From positions 4,340,001 through 4,404,000 of the forward strand of contig NZ_CP059165.1 in assembly GCF_013466425.1 (NCBI RefSeq): a stretch of 64,000 nucleotides of DNA, read 5' to 3'. The position numbers and the translations under genes are program-made. The stretch is from Mycobacterium vicinigordonae (GTDB lineage Bacteria > Actinomycetota > Actinomycetes > Mycobacteriales > Mycobacteriaceae). Of this stretch, positions 26,754-34,605 are shown piece after piece; the first letter of the stretch is position 1, and each line of letters opens with the position of its first letter. The notes below the pieces were generated by a model, which did no database searches, was not told the DNA's origin, and saw nothing but the letters and a program-made list of their open reading frames with translations.

Positions 26754-26813
26754 CCAATTTCGGGTAGTCCTACTCATCCGGTAAGCCGGGTGCCCCCGGC
26801 AGGGTGGACCACT

Positions 26814-28718
26814 ATGACCCAATCCCACCAGCCGGACCGTGCTGTCCTGACTCGGCTGACCCATGAATTCGAGTCACTAGCCCGTCAGATGTCTCGGGTA
26901 TCCGGCGAACTCAGCCAGCTGGATCGACTCTTTGCGGCTTCCGCTGTGCCTGCCACAGCGGCGTCCGTCGCACCGCCGACAAACACCCCGGCGCCGCAAG
27001 CACCGCCCCAACAGCCCGTTCCGCAGGTGTCGGCACCAGTACAGCCAGTGCCGTATTGGCAGAACTACTGGCAGTACTGGACCCCCGCCTCGGCAAACCC
27101 GCGGCCCCCGCATCCGCCGCGGCAACCCGCGCCGCGAACCGTTCCGGCGCACCCGGTGCGGCCACAGCCAACTCCTCCCCCCGCACCATCCGAACAAACC
27201 GAATCCCGGTGGATCGGCAAAGTTCTCGCCATCGCGGGTGTGGCCGTCACGCTGATCGGCGTCGTGCTGCTGCTTGTGCTCGCCGCAAAGGCCGGGCTGC
27301 TTCGACCGGAGATCCGGGTTGCCGGCGGGTGCGCACTGGCGGCCGGCCTCGTGGCCGTGGCCACCCGGTTGCGCGGCCGCCCGGGCGGACACATCGGAGC
27401 GATCGCCCTGGCCGCCACCGGCATTGCCGCAGCGTATCTGGATCTCATCGCGGTCGTGACCATCTACAAGTGGATCCCGGCACCGGCCGGCCTGGTGCTG
27501 GCTGCCGTTGTGGGCGGCGCGGGCCTGGCCCTGGCCCGCCGATGGAACTCCGAGCAGCTGGCGCTGTTGGTGCTGGTGCCGCTGATCGGCCTCGCACCGG
27601 TGCTGACCCACGGCGTAGACCTGCTGCTCGTCAGCTTCATGCTGGCCTTGTCCGCCGCGGCGTTGCCCGTTCAGCTCGGCAAAGACTGGATCTGGATGCA
27701 CGCTGCCCGGATCTCGGCGCCGACGCTGCCCCTGTTGATCGGGTTGGTCGCCGTCAGCGAACACGACAACGCCTGGTTGCTCGGTGGCGCCTGCGGGGTC
27801 GCGGCGATCCTGGCGGTTGCCGGCGGTCTGATCCTGCTGCCGACCATCACTAACAAGACCGCGCTAACGGTTCTGACAATCGCGGGCACGCTGCCCGTGC
27901 TTGCTAGCGCCACCGGCGTCAATCACGCGCTGGCAGCGGTCCTTTCGGCTGCATTGGCCGCAGCCATGCTGGCGGTCGCGCTCCTCGGTCACCACCCGCG
28001 GACCGTCACCCAGATCTGGTCGTCGTGGTCGGCGATCTCGGCGTTGGTCGCGCTGACCGTTGCCTTCGACGGATACATCGAAGGCCCGCTACTGCTCGCA
28101 CTGGCCATCGTGGTGGCTGTCGCCGGCCGGGGTGATGCCGTAGCACGTTGCGCCGCAGCCGGCTTCGGTGTGATCGGCACCGGCGTGTTCTTCGGTTACG
28201 CACCGTTGCACGCACTGGTGCGGGCGACCTCGATGCCGGCGTCGGTTGCGGTGTCCACGTTGGCGTCCAGCCTGCTCATCATCGCGCTCACCGTCGTGGT
28301 GACACGGGCGTGGGCGGACATGGAGAAGCACAACCCCGACCTGGTCCACTTTTGGTTCGCCGCGGCCGGAGCCCTGGTGACCTATACAGTCACCGCGTTC
28401 ACGGTGACCGCGGGAGTCCTGATCGCCGGCGCCGGCGGCGGGTTCCTGGCCGGACACATGGCGGCCACCATCATCTGGATCGGCCTGGCGGCAGCTCTAT
28501 TCGTCTACGCGCTGCGGGTCGGCGGGCAGGGGCGCCACCAGGCGATCACCGCCGGGTTGGCCCTGACTGCCGCAGCGACCGCCAAGCTGTTCCTGTTCGA
28601 TCTGGCCACGCTGGACGGCATCTTCCGGGTGGCGGCGTTCATCGTGGTGGGTCTGGTGCTGCTAGGTATGGGGGCGGGCTACGCCCGCAGCCTTGCCTCC
28701 GGAGATCAACACACCTGA
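26814..28718 (+). CDS. DUF2339-type polytopic membrane protein
   Basis: This is a 634-residue protein. A short coiled-coil-like N-terminus is followed by a proline-rich linker (residues ~40-135). Then come about 14 or more closely spaced hydrophobic segments to the C-terminus, the layout of DUF2339 membrane proteins. No enzyme motif is seen. ATG 26814 is preferred over 26790. It follows the two-component system, which may control it, and ends at a strong bidirectional terminator. Confidence 0.8.
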   Translation: MTQSHQPDRAVLTRLTHEFESLARQMSRVSGELSQLDRLFAASAVPATAASVAPPTNTPAPQAPPQQPVPQVSAPVQPVPYWQNYWQYWTPASANPRPPHPPRQPAPRTVPAHPVRPQPTPPPAPSEQTESRWIGKVLAIAGVAVTLIGVVLLLVLAAKAGLLRPEIRVAGGCALAAGLVAVATRLRGRPGGHIGAIALAATGIAAAYLDLIAVVTIYKWIPAPAGLVLAAVVGGAGLALARRWNSEQLALLVLVPLIGLAPVLTHGVDLLLVSFMLALSAAALPVQLGKDWIWMHAARISAPTLPLLIGLVAVSEHDNAWLLGGACGVAAILAVAGGLILLPTITNKTALTVLTIAGTLPVLASATGVNHALAAVLSAALAAAMLAVALLGHHPRTVTQIWSSWSAISALVALTVAFDGYIEGPLLLALAIVVAVAGRGDAVARCAAAGFGVIGTGVFFGYAPLHALVRATSMPASVAVSTLASSLLIIALTVVVTRAWADMEKHNPDLVHFWFAAAGALVTYTVTAFTVTAGVLIAGAGGGFLAGHMAATIIWIGLAAALFVYALRVGGQGRHQAITAGLALTAAATAKLFLFDLATLDGIFRVAAFIVVGLVLLGMGAGYARSLASGDQHT

Positions 28719-28744
28719 GTCCCTTCCCGCACAAAGGGAAAACC

Positions 28745-28789
28745 GGGGCCCCGCCGAAAAGGACCAATTCGGCGGGGTCCCCAGTTTTT
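28745..28789. terminator. bidirectional terminator between DUF2339 gene and PE gene
   Basis: A GC-rich stem of 14 bp (GGGGCCCCGCCGAA, 28745-28758) pairs with TTCGGCGGGGTCCCC (28768-28782) with one bulged T, closed by a 9-nt loop. It is followed on the plus strand by AGTTTTT. It sits between two convergent genes and could terminate both. Confidence 0.88.
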
Positions 28790-30233
28790 ACGTGAGCGGC
28801 GCTGCGCCAATCGCCTGCGCCAACTGCTGCGGCAGATAGCTCAGCAACCCTGGAACGATACCGCCGAACATCGCCCCAGTGAGCGGGGAGAAGGGAACCT
28901 CGGGATCAAGGGTGAGTTGGGCGAACTGCAGCGGAGTGAGAAGTCCCCCCAACGGAATCGCGGTGATCGTGTCGAGGGTGAATCCAATGTTTACCGGAAC
29001 GTGCAGAGGCAGTACGGCCTGGCCGTTGAGGAAGCCGTTGGCGATCACCGCGGGCGCACTCAACATGGACGCTGCGGCACCCGACAGGTCACCGGCCTGG
29101 ATTGCGGACATGACCGCCGCCAGACTTGACTGGGCGGCCCCGCCCGTGGTGATCAGCGGACCGATCGCATCGATGGCCAGAACCAAAGGCAGCCCAACGT
29201 GCAACGGTATTGCAAGGGACGCGAGATTGATCGACTGCGACAAATCGGTCACTGTGGTGAGCAGGTTGGTGGCATTCTGCGCCATCATCGCGGGGATCGA
29301 ACCGGCCGGCAGCAGGTCAGTGAAGTTCTGGGCCATCTGCCCGGGAATCGTGAAGATCGGCGCTAGATCCCCGATCGCGCCGACCGGCGTGACGACAGCA
29401 ACACCAGTGTCCAGGAGCGTGCTGCTGAAGCCGGTGATGAACGGTGCCAGCAAACCATTCGACAGGGTGTTGAACGCCGTGGTGAAGTCTCCGGCCGCGA
29501 GCGCCTGACCCGCAGCTTGGAAACTTGCCGGGAGTGCCTGCAAACCCGTGACGAAATCATATGCCGCGGCATTCAGCGAAGTCGAAATCGTGTTGAAATA
29601 GCCGATCTGATTATTGACGAACCATTGTGCCAGCGCGCCGGGCTGAAAATTCTGCAGACCTTCTACCGCATTTTGGATTGAAATCGGCAGGTTTGCCAGC
29701 TCGGCAGGAAGATTCGCCACAACATTGACGAACCCGGTACCGATCTGCTGCAGGTAGCCGGCCTGATTTGTCAAGAATTGGCGGAGGAATGGCAGCGGAT
29801 TCGCCGAAATGGCGCCCCCCAGACTTTGAAGATTCGCTGCGGTGGTGGCGAACAACGTCTGGTACGGCCCCACAACCTCGCTGGCGAACGTCGCGAGCCC
29901 TTGCAAGGGCGAGGTACCTGCGGCGGCACCCACCGCGCCCAGCAGTGATTGCGCGGTAGCCTCCGCCGCCACATACTGGCTGGCGCCCGCGTTCAGCAAC
30001 CCGACGAATTCGTCGTGAAATACACTGGCCTGCTGACTGATCGCCTGAAACTCCGCGCCATGTGAGCCGAAGAGTTGGGCAATAGCCGCGGAAACCTCGT
30101 CGGCTCCCGCGGGCAGCACTGCGGCGGTCGCAGCCGATGCCGACGCGGTCGCCTCCCCGAGCGCCGACCGGATACCCGCAAGGTCGCTGGCAGCGGCCTC
30201 CACAAGTTCCGGCACCGCGACTACAAATGACAT
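28788..30233 (-). CDS. PE-family protein
   Basis: This is a 481-residue protein whose first ~95 residues are a PE domain: start MSFVVAVPELVEAAASDLAG, then the Ala-rich helical hairpin with the YxxxD/E-like ESX signal region. The rest is an unannotated alpha-helical region rich in Ala, Leu, Asn and Gln, not a PGRS repeat. ATG 30233 has AAGGAG 6 nt upstream. PE proteins are exported by type VII systems to the cell surface. In M. tuberculosis PE26 is found near this locus with similar length, but on the other side of bcp and in other orientation, so I do not assign that symbol. Confidence 0.88.
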   Translation of the reverse strand: MSFVVAVPELVEAAASDLAGIRSALGEATASASAATAAVLPAGADEVSAAIAQLFGSHGAEFQAISQQASVFHDEFVGLLNAGASQYVAAEATAQSLLGAVGAAAGTSPLQGLATFASEVVGPYQTLFATTAANLQSLGGAISANPLPFLRQFLTNQAGYLQQIGTGFVNVVANLPAELANLPISIQNAVEGLQNFQPGALAQWFVNNQIGYFNTISTSLNAAAYDFVTGLQALPASFQAAGQALAAGDFTTAFNTLSNGLLAPFITGFSSTLLDTGVAVVTPVGAIGDLAPIFTIPGQMAQNFTDLLPAGSIPAMMAQNATNLLTTVTDLSQSINLASLAIPLHVGLPLVLAIDAIGPLITTGGAAQSSLAAVMSAIQAGDLSGAAASMLSAPAVIANGFLNGQAVLPLHVPVNIGFTLDTITAIPLGGLLTPLQFAQLTLDPEVPFSPLTGAMFGGIVPGLLSYLPQQLAQAIGAAPLT

Positions 30234-30386
30234 ACCCGTCTCCTTCGACTCGATGGCGTTGTGACCCCTGGTCATCCCAGCAGGTCCGAATTTAAACAGT
30301 GATTGCCGAAACAGTCAATTATCACAGGGAATTGACAGCTAATTTTACTGAACTATAGGGCGTCTAATTATGGGCACATCCATTGA

Positions 30387-30411
30387 GCCCTAAACCCGTG
30401 GGATTTAGGGC
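30387..30411. promoter_or_regulatory. 8-bp inverted repeat upstream of the PE gene
   Basis: GCCCTAAA (30387-30394) and TTTAGGGC (30404-30411) form a perfect dyad with a 9-nt spacer, about 155 bp upstream of the PE start. The gap of 527 bp (30234-30760) between PE and qcrB also holds a GTCGCG / CGCGAC dyad (30579-30599). I found no supported gene in it. The sequence is AT-richer than its neighbours, consistent with a long PE promoter region. Confidence 0.4.
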
Positions 30412-30760
30412 GCAGGAGTCGCCCACCTTGGAATGGAAATTTCAAGTATTACTTCGAAACTAGCTTATTGCTGCCAGCCGTTTGAATTGCTCACGAGCGA
30501 AGCTGGACGCGGGTCGTTCAAGGGGAAGATACAGCGCGCCAGTGTGGCGCCTCGCCGGCGACGATCGGGTTAGGCGCTGTCGCGGCGTTCGTTCGCGACC
30601 CAAGGAATCGATCCGACATCTCATACCCTTCGACACGCTGCTTCATCGAACTTGCGAGTAACTTACTAACGAGTAGGTTATGCGCCTTGCATGTTACTTC
30701 CCAGTAGGACATATGTGCAACAACCGCTTTTGCCCAGGCCAGCAGCCCGGCGCCGCTTCC

Positions 30761-32371
30761 TCAGCGGGATCGGCGAAGCGCGGCGATCAGTCGCTGAGCC
30801 GCCTCCCGACGAGCCCCCGAAAGCGCCGCGTCCTCCGATTGCGGGTCAGCAAGCAAGAGGCTGCCGCTGCCTGGTGAGCCGGCCGAGCCCAGTTTGTTCA
30901 TCTTCTTGGGTAGCGGGGCGCCTTGGTATTCCAGCGGGATGGGGTGGCCGTGGTCGTCGACGGGCCCCAGAGGCTGGTGCAGTTCGATGTAGGCGCCGTG
31001 GGGCAGGCGCTTGATGATGCCGGTCTCCACGCCGTGCTCGAGTACCGCGCGGTCGCTGCGCTGCAGTCCGACGGCCCACCGGTAGGTGATGAAGTAGACC
31101 AGCGGCGGCAAGATCACCATGCCGATGCGTCCGATCCAGGTGGTGGCGTTGAGCGAGATGTGGAATTTGAACGCGATGATGTCGTTCATCGCGGCCAGCG
31201 TCAGGACCATGTAGAAGCTGATCGCCATTGCACCAATTGCGGTGCGTACCGGGACATCTCGCGGCCGCTGCAACAGGTTGTGATGCGCGTAGTCGCCGGT
31301 GAACCGCTTCTCCAGGAAGGGGTAAATGATCAACAGGATGAAGACCAAACCCATGATCAGCGCGACCCCCACGGTGGCTGGCACCGTGTGATGGCCTATG
31401 TAGATCTCCCATGCTGGCCACAACCGCTGCAAGCCATCCGGCCACATCATGTAGAAGTCGGGCTGGGAGCCGGCCGAGACCTGAGATGGCTTGTAGGGGC
31501 CCAGGTTCCAGATCGGGTTGATCTGCAGCAGTCCACCCATCAGGCCCAGCACGCCCACGATGCAGGCGAAGTACGCACCCGACTTCACCGCGAATCCCGG
31601 CATCACCCGCACACCGATGACGTTGTGCTCGGTGCGCCCAGGGCCGGGGAACTGGGTGTGCTTCTGGAACCACACCAACGCCACATGCACGCCGATCAGC
31701 GCCAAAATGATGCCCGGCAGTAACAGCACATGCAGCGCATACAAGCGAGGGATCAGCGCGGTTCCCGGGAAGTCGCCGCCGAAAAATGCCCAATGCAACC
31801 ATGTTCCGATCACTGGTAGCCCCAGCGTGATCGAGGACAGCGCCGCGCGCAGGCCGATGCCGGAAAGCAGGTCGTCGGGCAGCGAGTAGCCGAAGTAGCC
31901 CTCGAACATCGACAGGATCAACAGCAGGGCGCCGATCACCCAGTTGGCCTCCCGCGGGCGGCGAAACGCACCAGTGAAGAACACCCGGGCCAGGTGCACC
32001 ATGATCGAGGCGGAGAACATCAGCGCGGCCCAGTGGTGAACCTGACGCACGAAGAGCCCGCCGCGGACCTCGAAGGAGATGTTGAGTGCCGTCTCGTAGG
32101 CCCGGGACATCTCTACGCCGCGCAACGGCTGATACACGCCGTTGTAGGTGACCTCGGCCATCGACGGATCGAAGAACAGCGTCAAATAGACGCCGGTGAT
32201 CAGCAGTACCAGGAAGCTGTACAGGGCGATCTCACCGAGCAGGAACGACCAATGCGTCGGGAACACCTTGTTGAGCTGACGACGCACCGCCGCCGACGGG
32301 CGATAGCGGGTGTCGATCTCCCGCGCTTGTCGGGTAGCGGCATCCGCCAGTTTCAGGTCCACGGCGACCAT
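30761..32371 (-). CDS. qcrB: orphan cytochrome bc1 complex cytochrome b subunit
   Basis: This is a 536-residue membrane protein very like mycobacterial QcrB, the quinol-oxidising cytochrome b of the bcc-aa3 supercomplex. Histidines at 112/113, 126, 214 and 229 lie in the haem-ligand helices. No qcrC, qcrA or ctaE gene is adjacent, so it is probably a second copy of the canonical gene. At the quinol site the protein reads MMWPDG at residues 308-313, where I remember MMWTEG for M. tuberculosis (Thr313, Glu314). The C-terminus is about a dozen residues shorter. ATG 32371 touches the GAGGGG sequence; GTG 32362 has better spacing. Confidence 0.9.
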   Translation of the reverse strand: MVAVDLKLADAATRQAREIDTRYRPSAAVRRQLNKVFPTHWSFLLGEIALYSFLVLLITGVYLTLFFDPSMAEVTYNGVYQPLRGVEMSRAYETALNISFEVRGGLFVRQVHHWAALMFSASIMVHLARVFFTGAFRRPREANWVIGALLLILSMFEGYFGYSLPDDLLSGIGLRAALSSITLGLPVIGTWLHWAFFGGDFPGTALIPRLYALHVLLLPGIILALIGVHVALVWFQKHTQFPGPGRTEHNVIGVRVMPGFAVKSGAYFACIVGVLGLMGGLLQINPIWNLGPYKPSQVSAGSQPDFYMMWPDGLQRLWPAWEIYIGHHTVPATVGVALIMGLVFILLIIYPFLEKRFTGDYAHHNLLQRPRDVPVRTAIGAMAISFYMVLTLAAMNDIIAFKFHISLNATTWIGRIGMVILPPLVYFITYRWAVGLQRSDRAVLEHGVETGIIKRLPHGAYIELHQPLGPVDDHGHPIPLEYQGAPLPKKMNKLGSAGSPGSGSLLLADPQSEDAALSGARREAAQRLIAALRRSR

Positions 32372-32418
32372 CCCCTCACGCCGGACCGCGACGTTGCAGG
32401 CCGGCAGTTCGCACGCGT

Positions 32419-32464
32419 TACTACACGCGGCTTACTACGTTATGTAGTACTGCACAGAGTAGTA
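32419..32464. promoter_or_regulatory. four-half-site operator upstream of orphan qcrB
   Basis: The central dyad TACTACGTTATGTAGTA (32433-32449) is flanked symmetrically by another TACTAC (32419-32424) and another GTAGTA (32459-32464). The four identical half-sites therefore span 46 bp, about 50 bp upstream of qcrB. It also faces away from the GT87 gene end. The arrangement implies cooperative binding of two regulator dimers. TACTAC/GTAGTA arms recall BlaI/CopY-type operators, which is only an inference. Confidence 0.7.
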
Positions 32465-32510
32465 CACCAGTTAGCCCGTGTAAACGGAATCATCCGGCGC
32501 GCGCCCGCTG

Positions 32511-33443
32511 TTACACTCTTGGTCGGGCGAAACCCCTTTGACGACAAGCCAATACGATTGGAACCGCCATCAAAAAAGTAACAGCGCAGGCGGCGTAGTA
32601 GCCGCCAACGCCGGCCAGTCCGACGCCGGCCAGCCAGCACGCCAACGGCATTGGGTCGGCCGCAAGCCACGTGGCCAGGTCTCCCCCGATCGAGAAGTTG
32701 CCGGGATGGGTCAGTGGGCCGATGCGCTCCGTCTCGAAGAGCGCGTTCGTCCAGTAAGTAGCCGAATCAGTCGGCAGGACAATCCAAGTCAGCAGTACGA
32801 TGGTCAACGCCGTCGCAATGGCTGTGGCCGACGGCCGCCACTGCCGAGTGATCAGCAGATACGGCACGAAGACGATCGCGGTCAACTTGACGCCGGCGGC
32901 CACGCCCACCGACCAGCCCCGCAATCGCGCAGCCGAGGGTCGGGTGAGGTCCCACACGACGACGGCCATCAACACGAGGTTGACCTGGCCCGGCCACAGC
33001 GTGCCGCGCACCGGCTCGGTGTCGAGGGCCACCAACGCCAACGCCACGCTGAGCAGCGCCAGCCGCCGGTCGGCACGATAGCCCAGCACGGTGGCGCAAC
33101 GCCACACCGTTGCGGTCAGCGCCACAAAGGACACGAGCATCCAGAGCCATTGGGCCGCTGCGAAACTCACAATCCCCAGCGAGACGAACAGCGTAGCCGC
33201 GAAAGGCGGGTAGGTAAACCAGCCGCCCGACGGCAGCTCTGCGGAATATAACGGGCGACGGTGCAACACCTGCAGTCCGCCGTGCCGGTACACGTCAAGA
33301 TCACCGGCGTTGGTGAACAGCCCCAAGTGTGAACCGGCATTGAAAGGTTCGAGCGCCTGTTGCACCAACAGCGCCGCCACCGCCAGCACGCCGGCAACGC
33401 CTACCGCCAACCACGGGATGCTAGCTCCCCCTCCCTCGCACAC
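32511..33443 (-). CDS. GT87 (DUF2029) membrane mannosyltransferase-like, short at C-terminus
   Basis: This is a polytopic membrane glycosyltransferase of the GT-C class resembling PimE (alpha-1,2-mannosyltransferase). Visible motifs are DLDVY (catalytic-type Asp), TYPPFAA, EPVRGTLWPGQVNLVLM and GVAAGVKLT. PimE-like enzymes have about 400-430 residues and a SPISWxHHW segment in the last third; this protein ends before it, at about 310 residues. It may be a truncated remnant. The start is uncertain: GTG 33443 avoids overlap with the divergent gene, while ATG 33497 would overlap it. Confidence 0.7.
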   Translation of the reverse strand: MCEGGGASIPWLAVGVAGVLAVAALLVQQALEPFNAGSHLGLFTNAGDLDVYRHGGLQVLHRRPLYSAELPSGGWFTYPPFAATLFVSLGIVSFAAAQWLWMLVSFVALTATVWRCATVLGYRADRRLALLSVALALVALDTEPVRGTLWPGQVNLVLMAVVVWDLTRPSAARLRGWSVGVAAGVKLTAIVFVPYLLITRQWRPSATAIATALTIVLLTWIVLPTDSATYWTNALFETERIGPLTHPGNFSIGGDLATWLAADPMPLACWLAGVGLAGVGGYYAACAVTFLMAVPIVLACRQRGFARPRV

Positions 33444-33475
33444 GACCAGTATTGCGCTCGGACTACGGTCGAGCC

Positions 33476-34159
33476 GTGACAAGTGACGGTCCACCATGGT
33501 CGGCTGCCGACGGCGGACGCTCTTACCTGCGCGGGCTGCCGGTATTGACAGGCACGGGCCCCGGGTTCGATCCCGCCGAGGCCGCCGCAAGTCCGGTGTC
33601 GCAGTTCGCGACGTGGCTACAGCATGCCGTGCAAGCCGGAGTGCCGGAACCGCACGCGATGACCCTATCGACGGTCGACTCGCGGGGAATGCCGCGAGCG
33701 CGGGTGCTGATCCTGAAGGCTGTCGACGACCGCGGCTGGCATTTCGCGGTCAGCTCGACGAGTCAGAAGGGCCGCGATCTGCGCGCCCATGCGGCCGCGG
33801 CGCTGACCTTCTACTGGCCGGCGCTGGTTCGCCAGGTACGAGTCACTGGTGTTGTCGTCAGCGACGGCGAGCGGGCAAGTGCAGAGGATTTCCTGGCACG
33901 TCCCGTCGCGTCGCGGGCAATAGCGTTGACCCTAAGGCAAAGTCAACCGCTGGTGGATCCCACAGAACTAGACGCCGAGATCGACAAAGCCCTCCGCAAG
34001 CTCACCGACGAGCCCGGCCTGGTTCCGGCTGAATGGATTTCATATGCCGTGCGGCCCAGCGAAGTCGAATTTTGGGAGGGCACACCGGATCGCCGGCACC
34101 GGCGGCTGAGCTACTACCGCGTCGGGGACACCTGGGATCGGACCCAGTTGTGGCCATGA
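33476..34159 (+). CDS. pyridoxamine 5'-phosphate oxidase family protein (PdxH-like)
   Basis: This is a 227-residue protein with a split-barrel FMN fold: ARVLILKAVDDRGWHF, TSQKGRDLRAH and LTFYWPALVRQVRV match the FMN and substrate strands. The PdxH-type C-terminal dimerisation motif VEFWEGTPDRRHRR is present. M. tuberculosis has a separate pdxH (Rv2607), so this is likely a paralogue, perhaps oxidising another flavin-dependent substrate. GTG 33476 gives the natural start. Confidence 0.82.
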   Translation: MTSDGPPWSAADGGRSYLRGLPVLTGTGPGFDPAEAAASPVSQFATWLQHAVQAGVPEPHAMTLSTVDSRGMPRARVLILKAVDDRGWHFAVSSTSQKGRDLRAHAAAALTFYWPALVRQVRVTGVVVSDGERASAEDFLARPVASRAIALTLRQSQPLVDPTELDAEIDKALRKLTDEPGLVPAEWISYAVRPSEVEFWEGTPDRRHRRLSYYRVGDTWDRTQLWP

Positions 34160-34184
34160 CACCCGCGCGTCACTGGGCCAACGG

Positions 34185-34577
34185 CTAGGTCGTCTCCAGG
34201 ATCGCGACCGCCGCCGCGGTGTCGGCCTCATGCGTGAGTGAAACGTGAATCGTCACGTCGGCAAGGTGCTTGGCGACCTCACCGCTGAGCCGAACCCGAG
34301 GCCGGCCCCACATGTCGGTGACCACCTCGATATCGCGGTGGATGTCCTCGGGCAGCACCGGCCGCTGGGCAAAGCGCGATCCCGACCAAGCTTTGATCAC
34401 TGCCTCTTTGGCCGCCCACCGGGCAGCTAGGTGCCGTGCGGCCGAGGAACTCTTGTCGGAGGCGTCGCGACGCTCACCCGGGGTGAAGGTTTCGGCGAAC
34501 ACCGTGCCCGGTTGATCGACCTGCTCGGCGAAATCGGGGATGGAGACGAGGTCAATCCCGATTCCAACGATGCCCAT
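34185..34577 (-). CDS. acpS: holo-[acyl-carrier-protein] synthase
   Basis: This is a 130-residue phosphopantetheinyl transferase that loads 4'-phosphopantetheine on the FAS-I ACP domain. Magnesium/CoA motifs GIGIDLVSI (Asp9) and WAAKEAVIKAW (Glu58) are present. ATG 34577 begins the conserved MGIVGIGID and gives the usual 130 residues; the open frame to 34649 lies over fas. It is 28 bp downstream of fas on the same strand, as Rv2523c is. Confidence 0.95.
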   Translation of the reverse strand: MGIVGIGIDLVSIPDFAEQVDQPGTVFAETFTPGERRDASDKSSSAARHLAARWAAKEAVIKAWSGSRFAQRPVLPEDIHRDIEVVTDMWGRPRVRLSGEVAKHLADVTIHVSLTHEADTAAAVAILETT

Positions 34578-34605
34578 GGGTGGCCAGGTTAACCGATCGT
34601 CCGGA

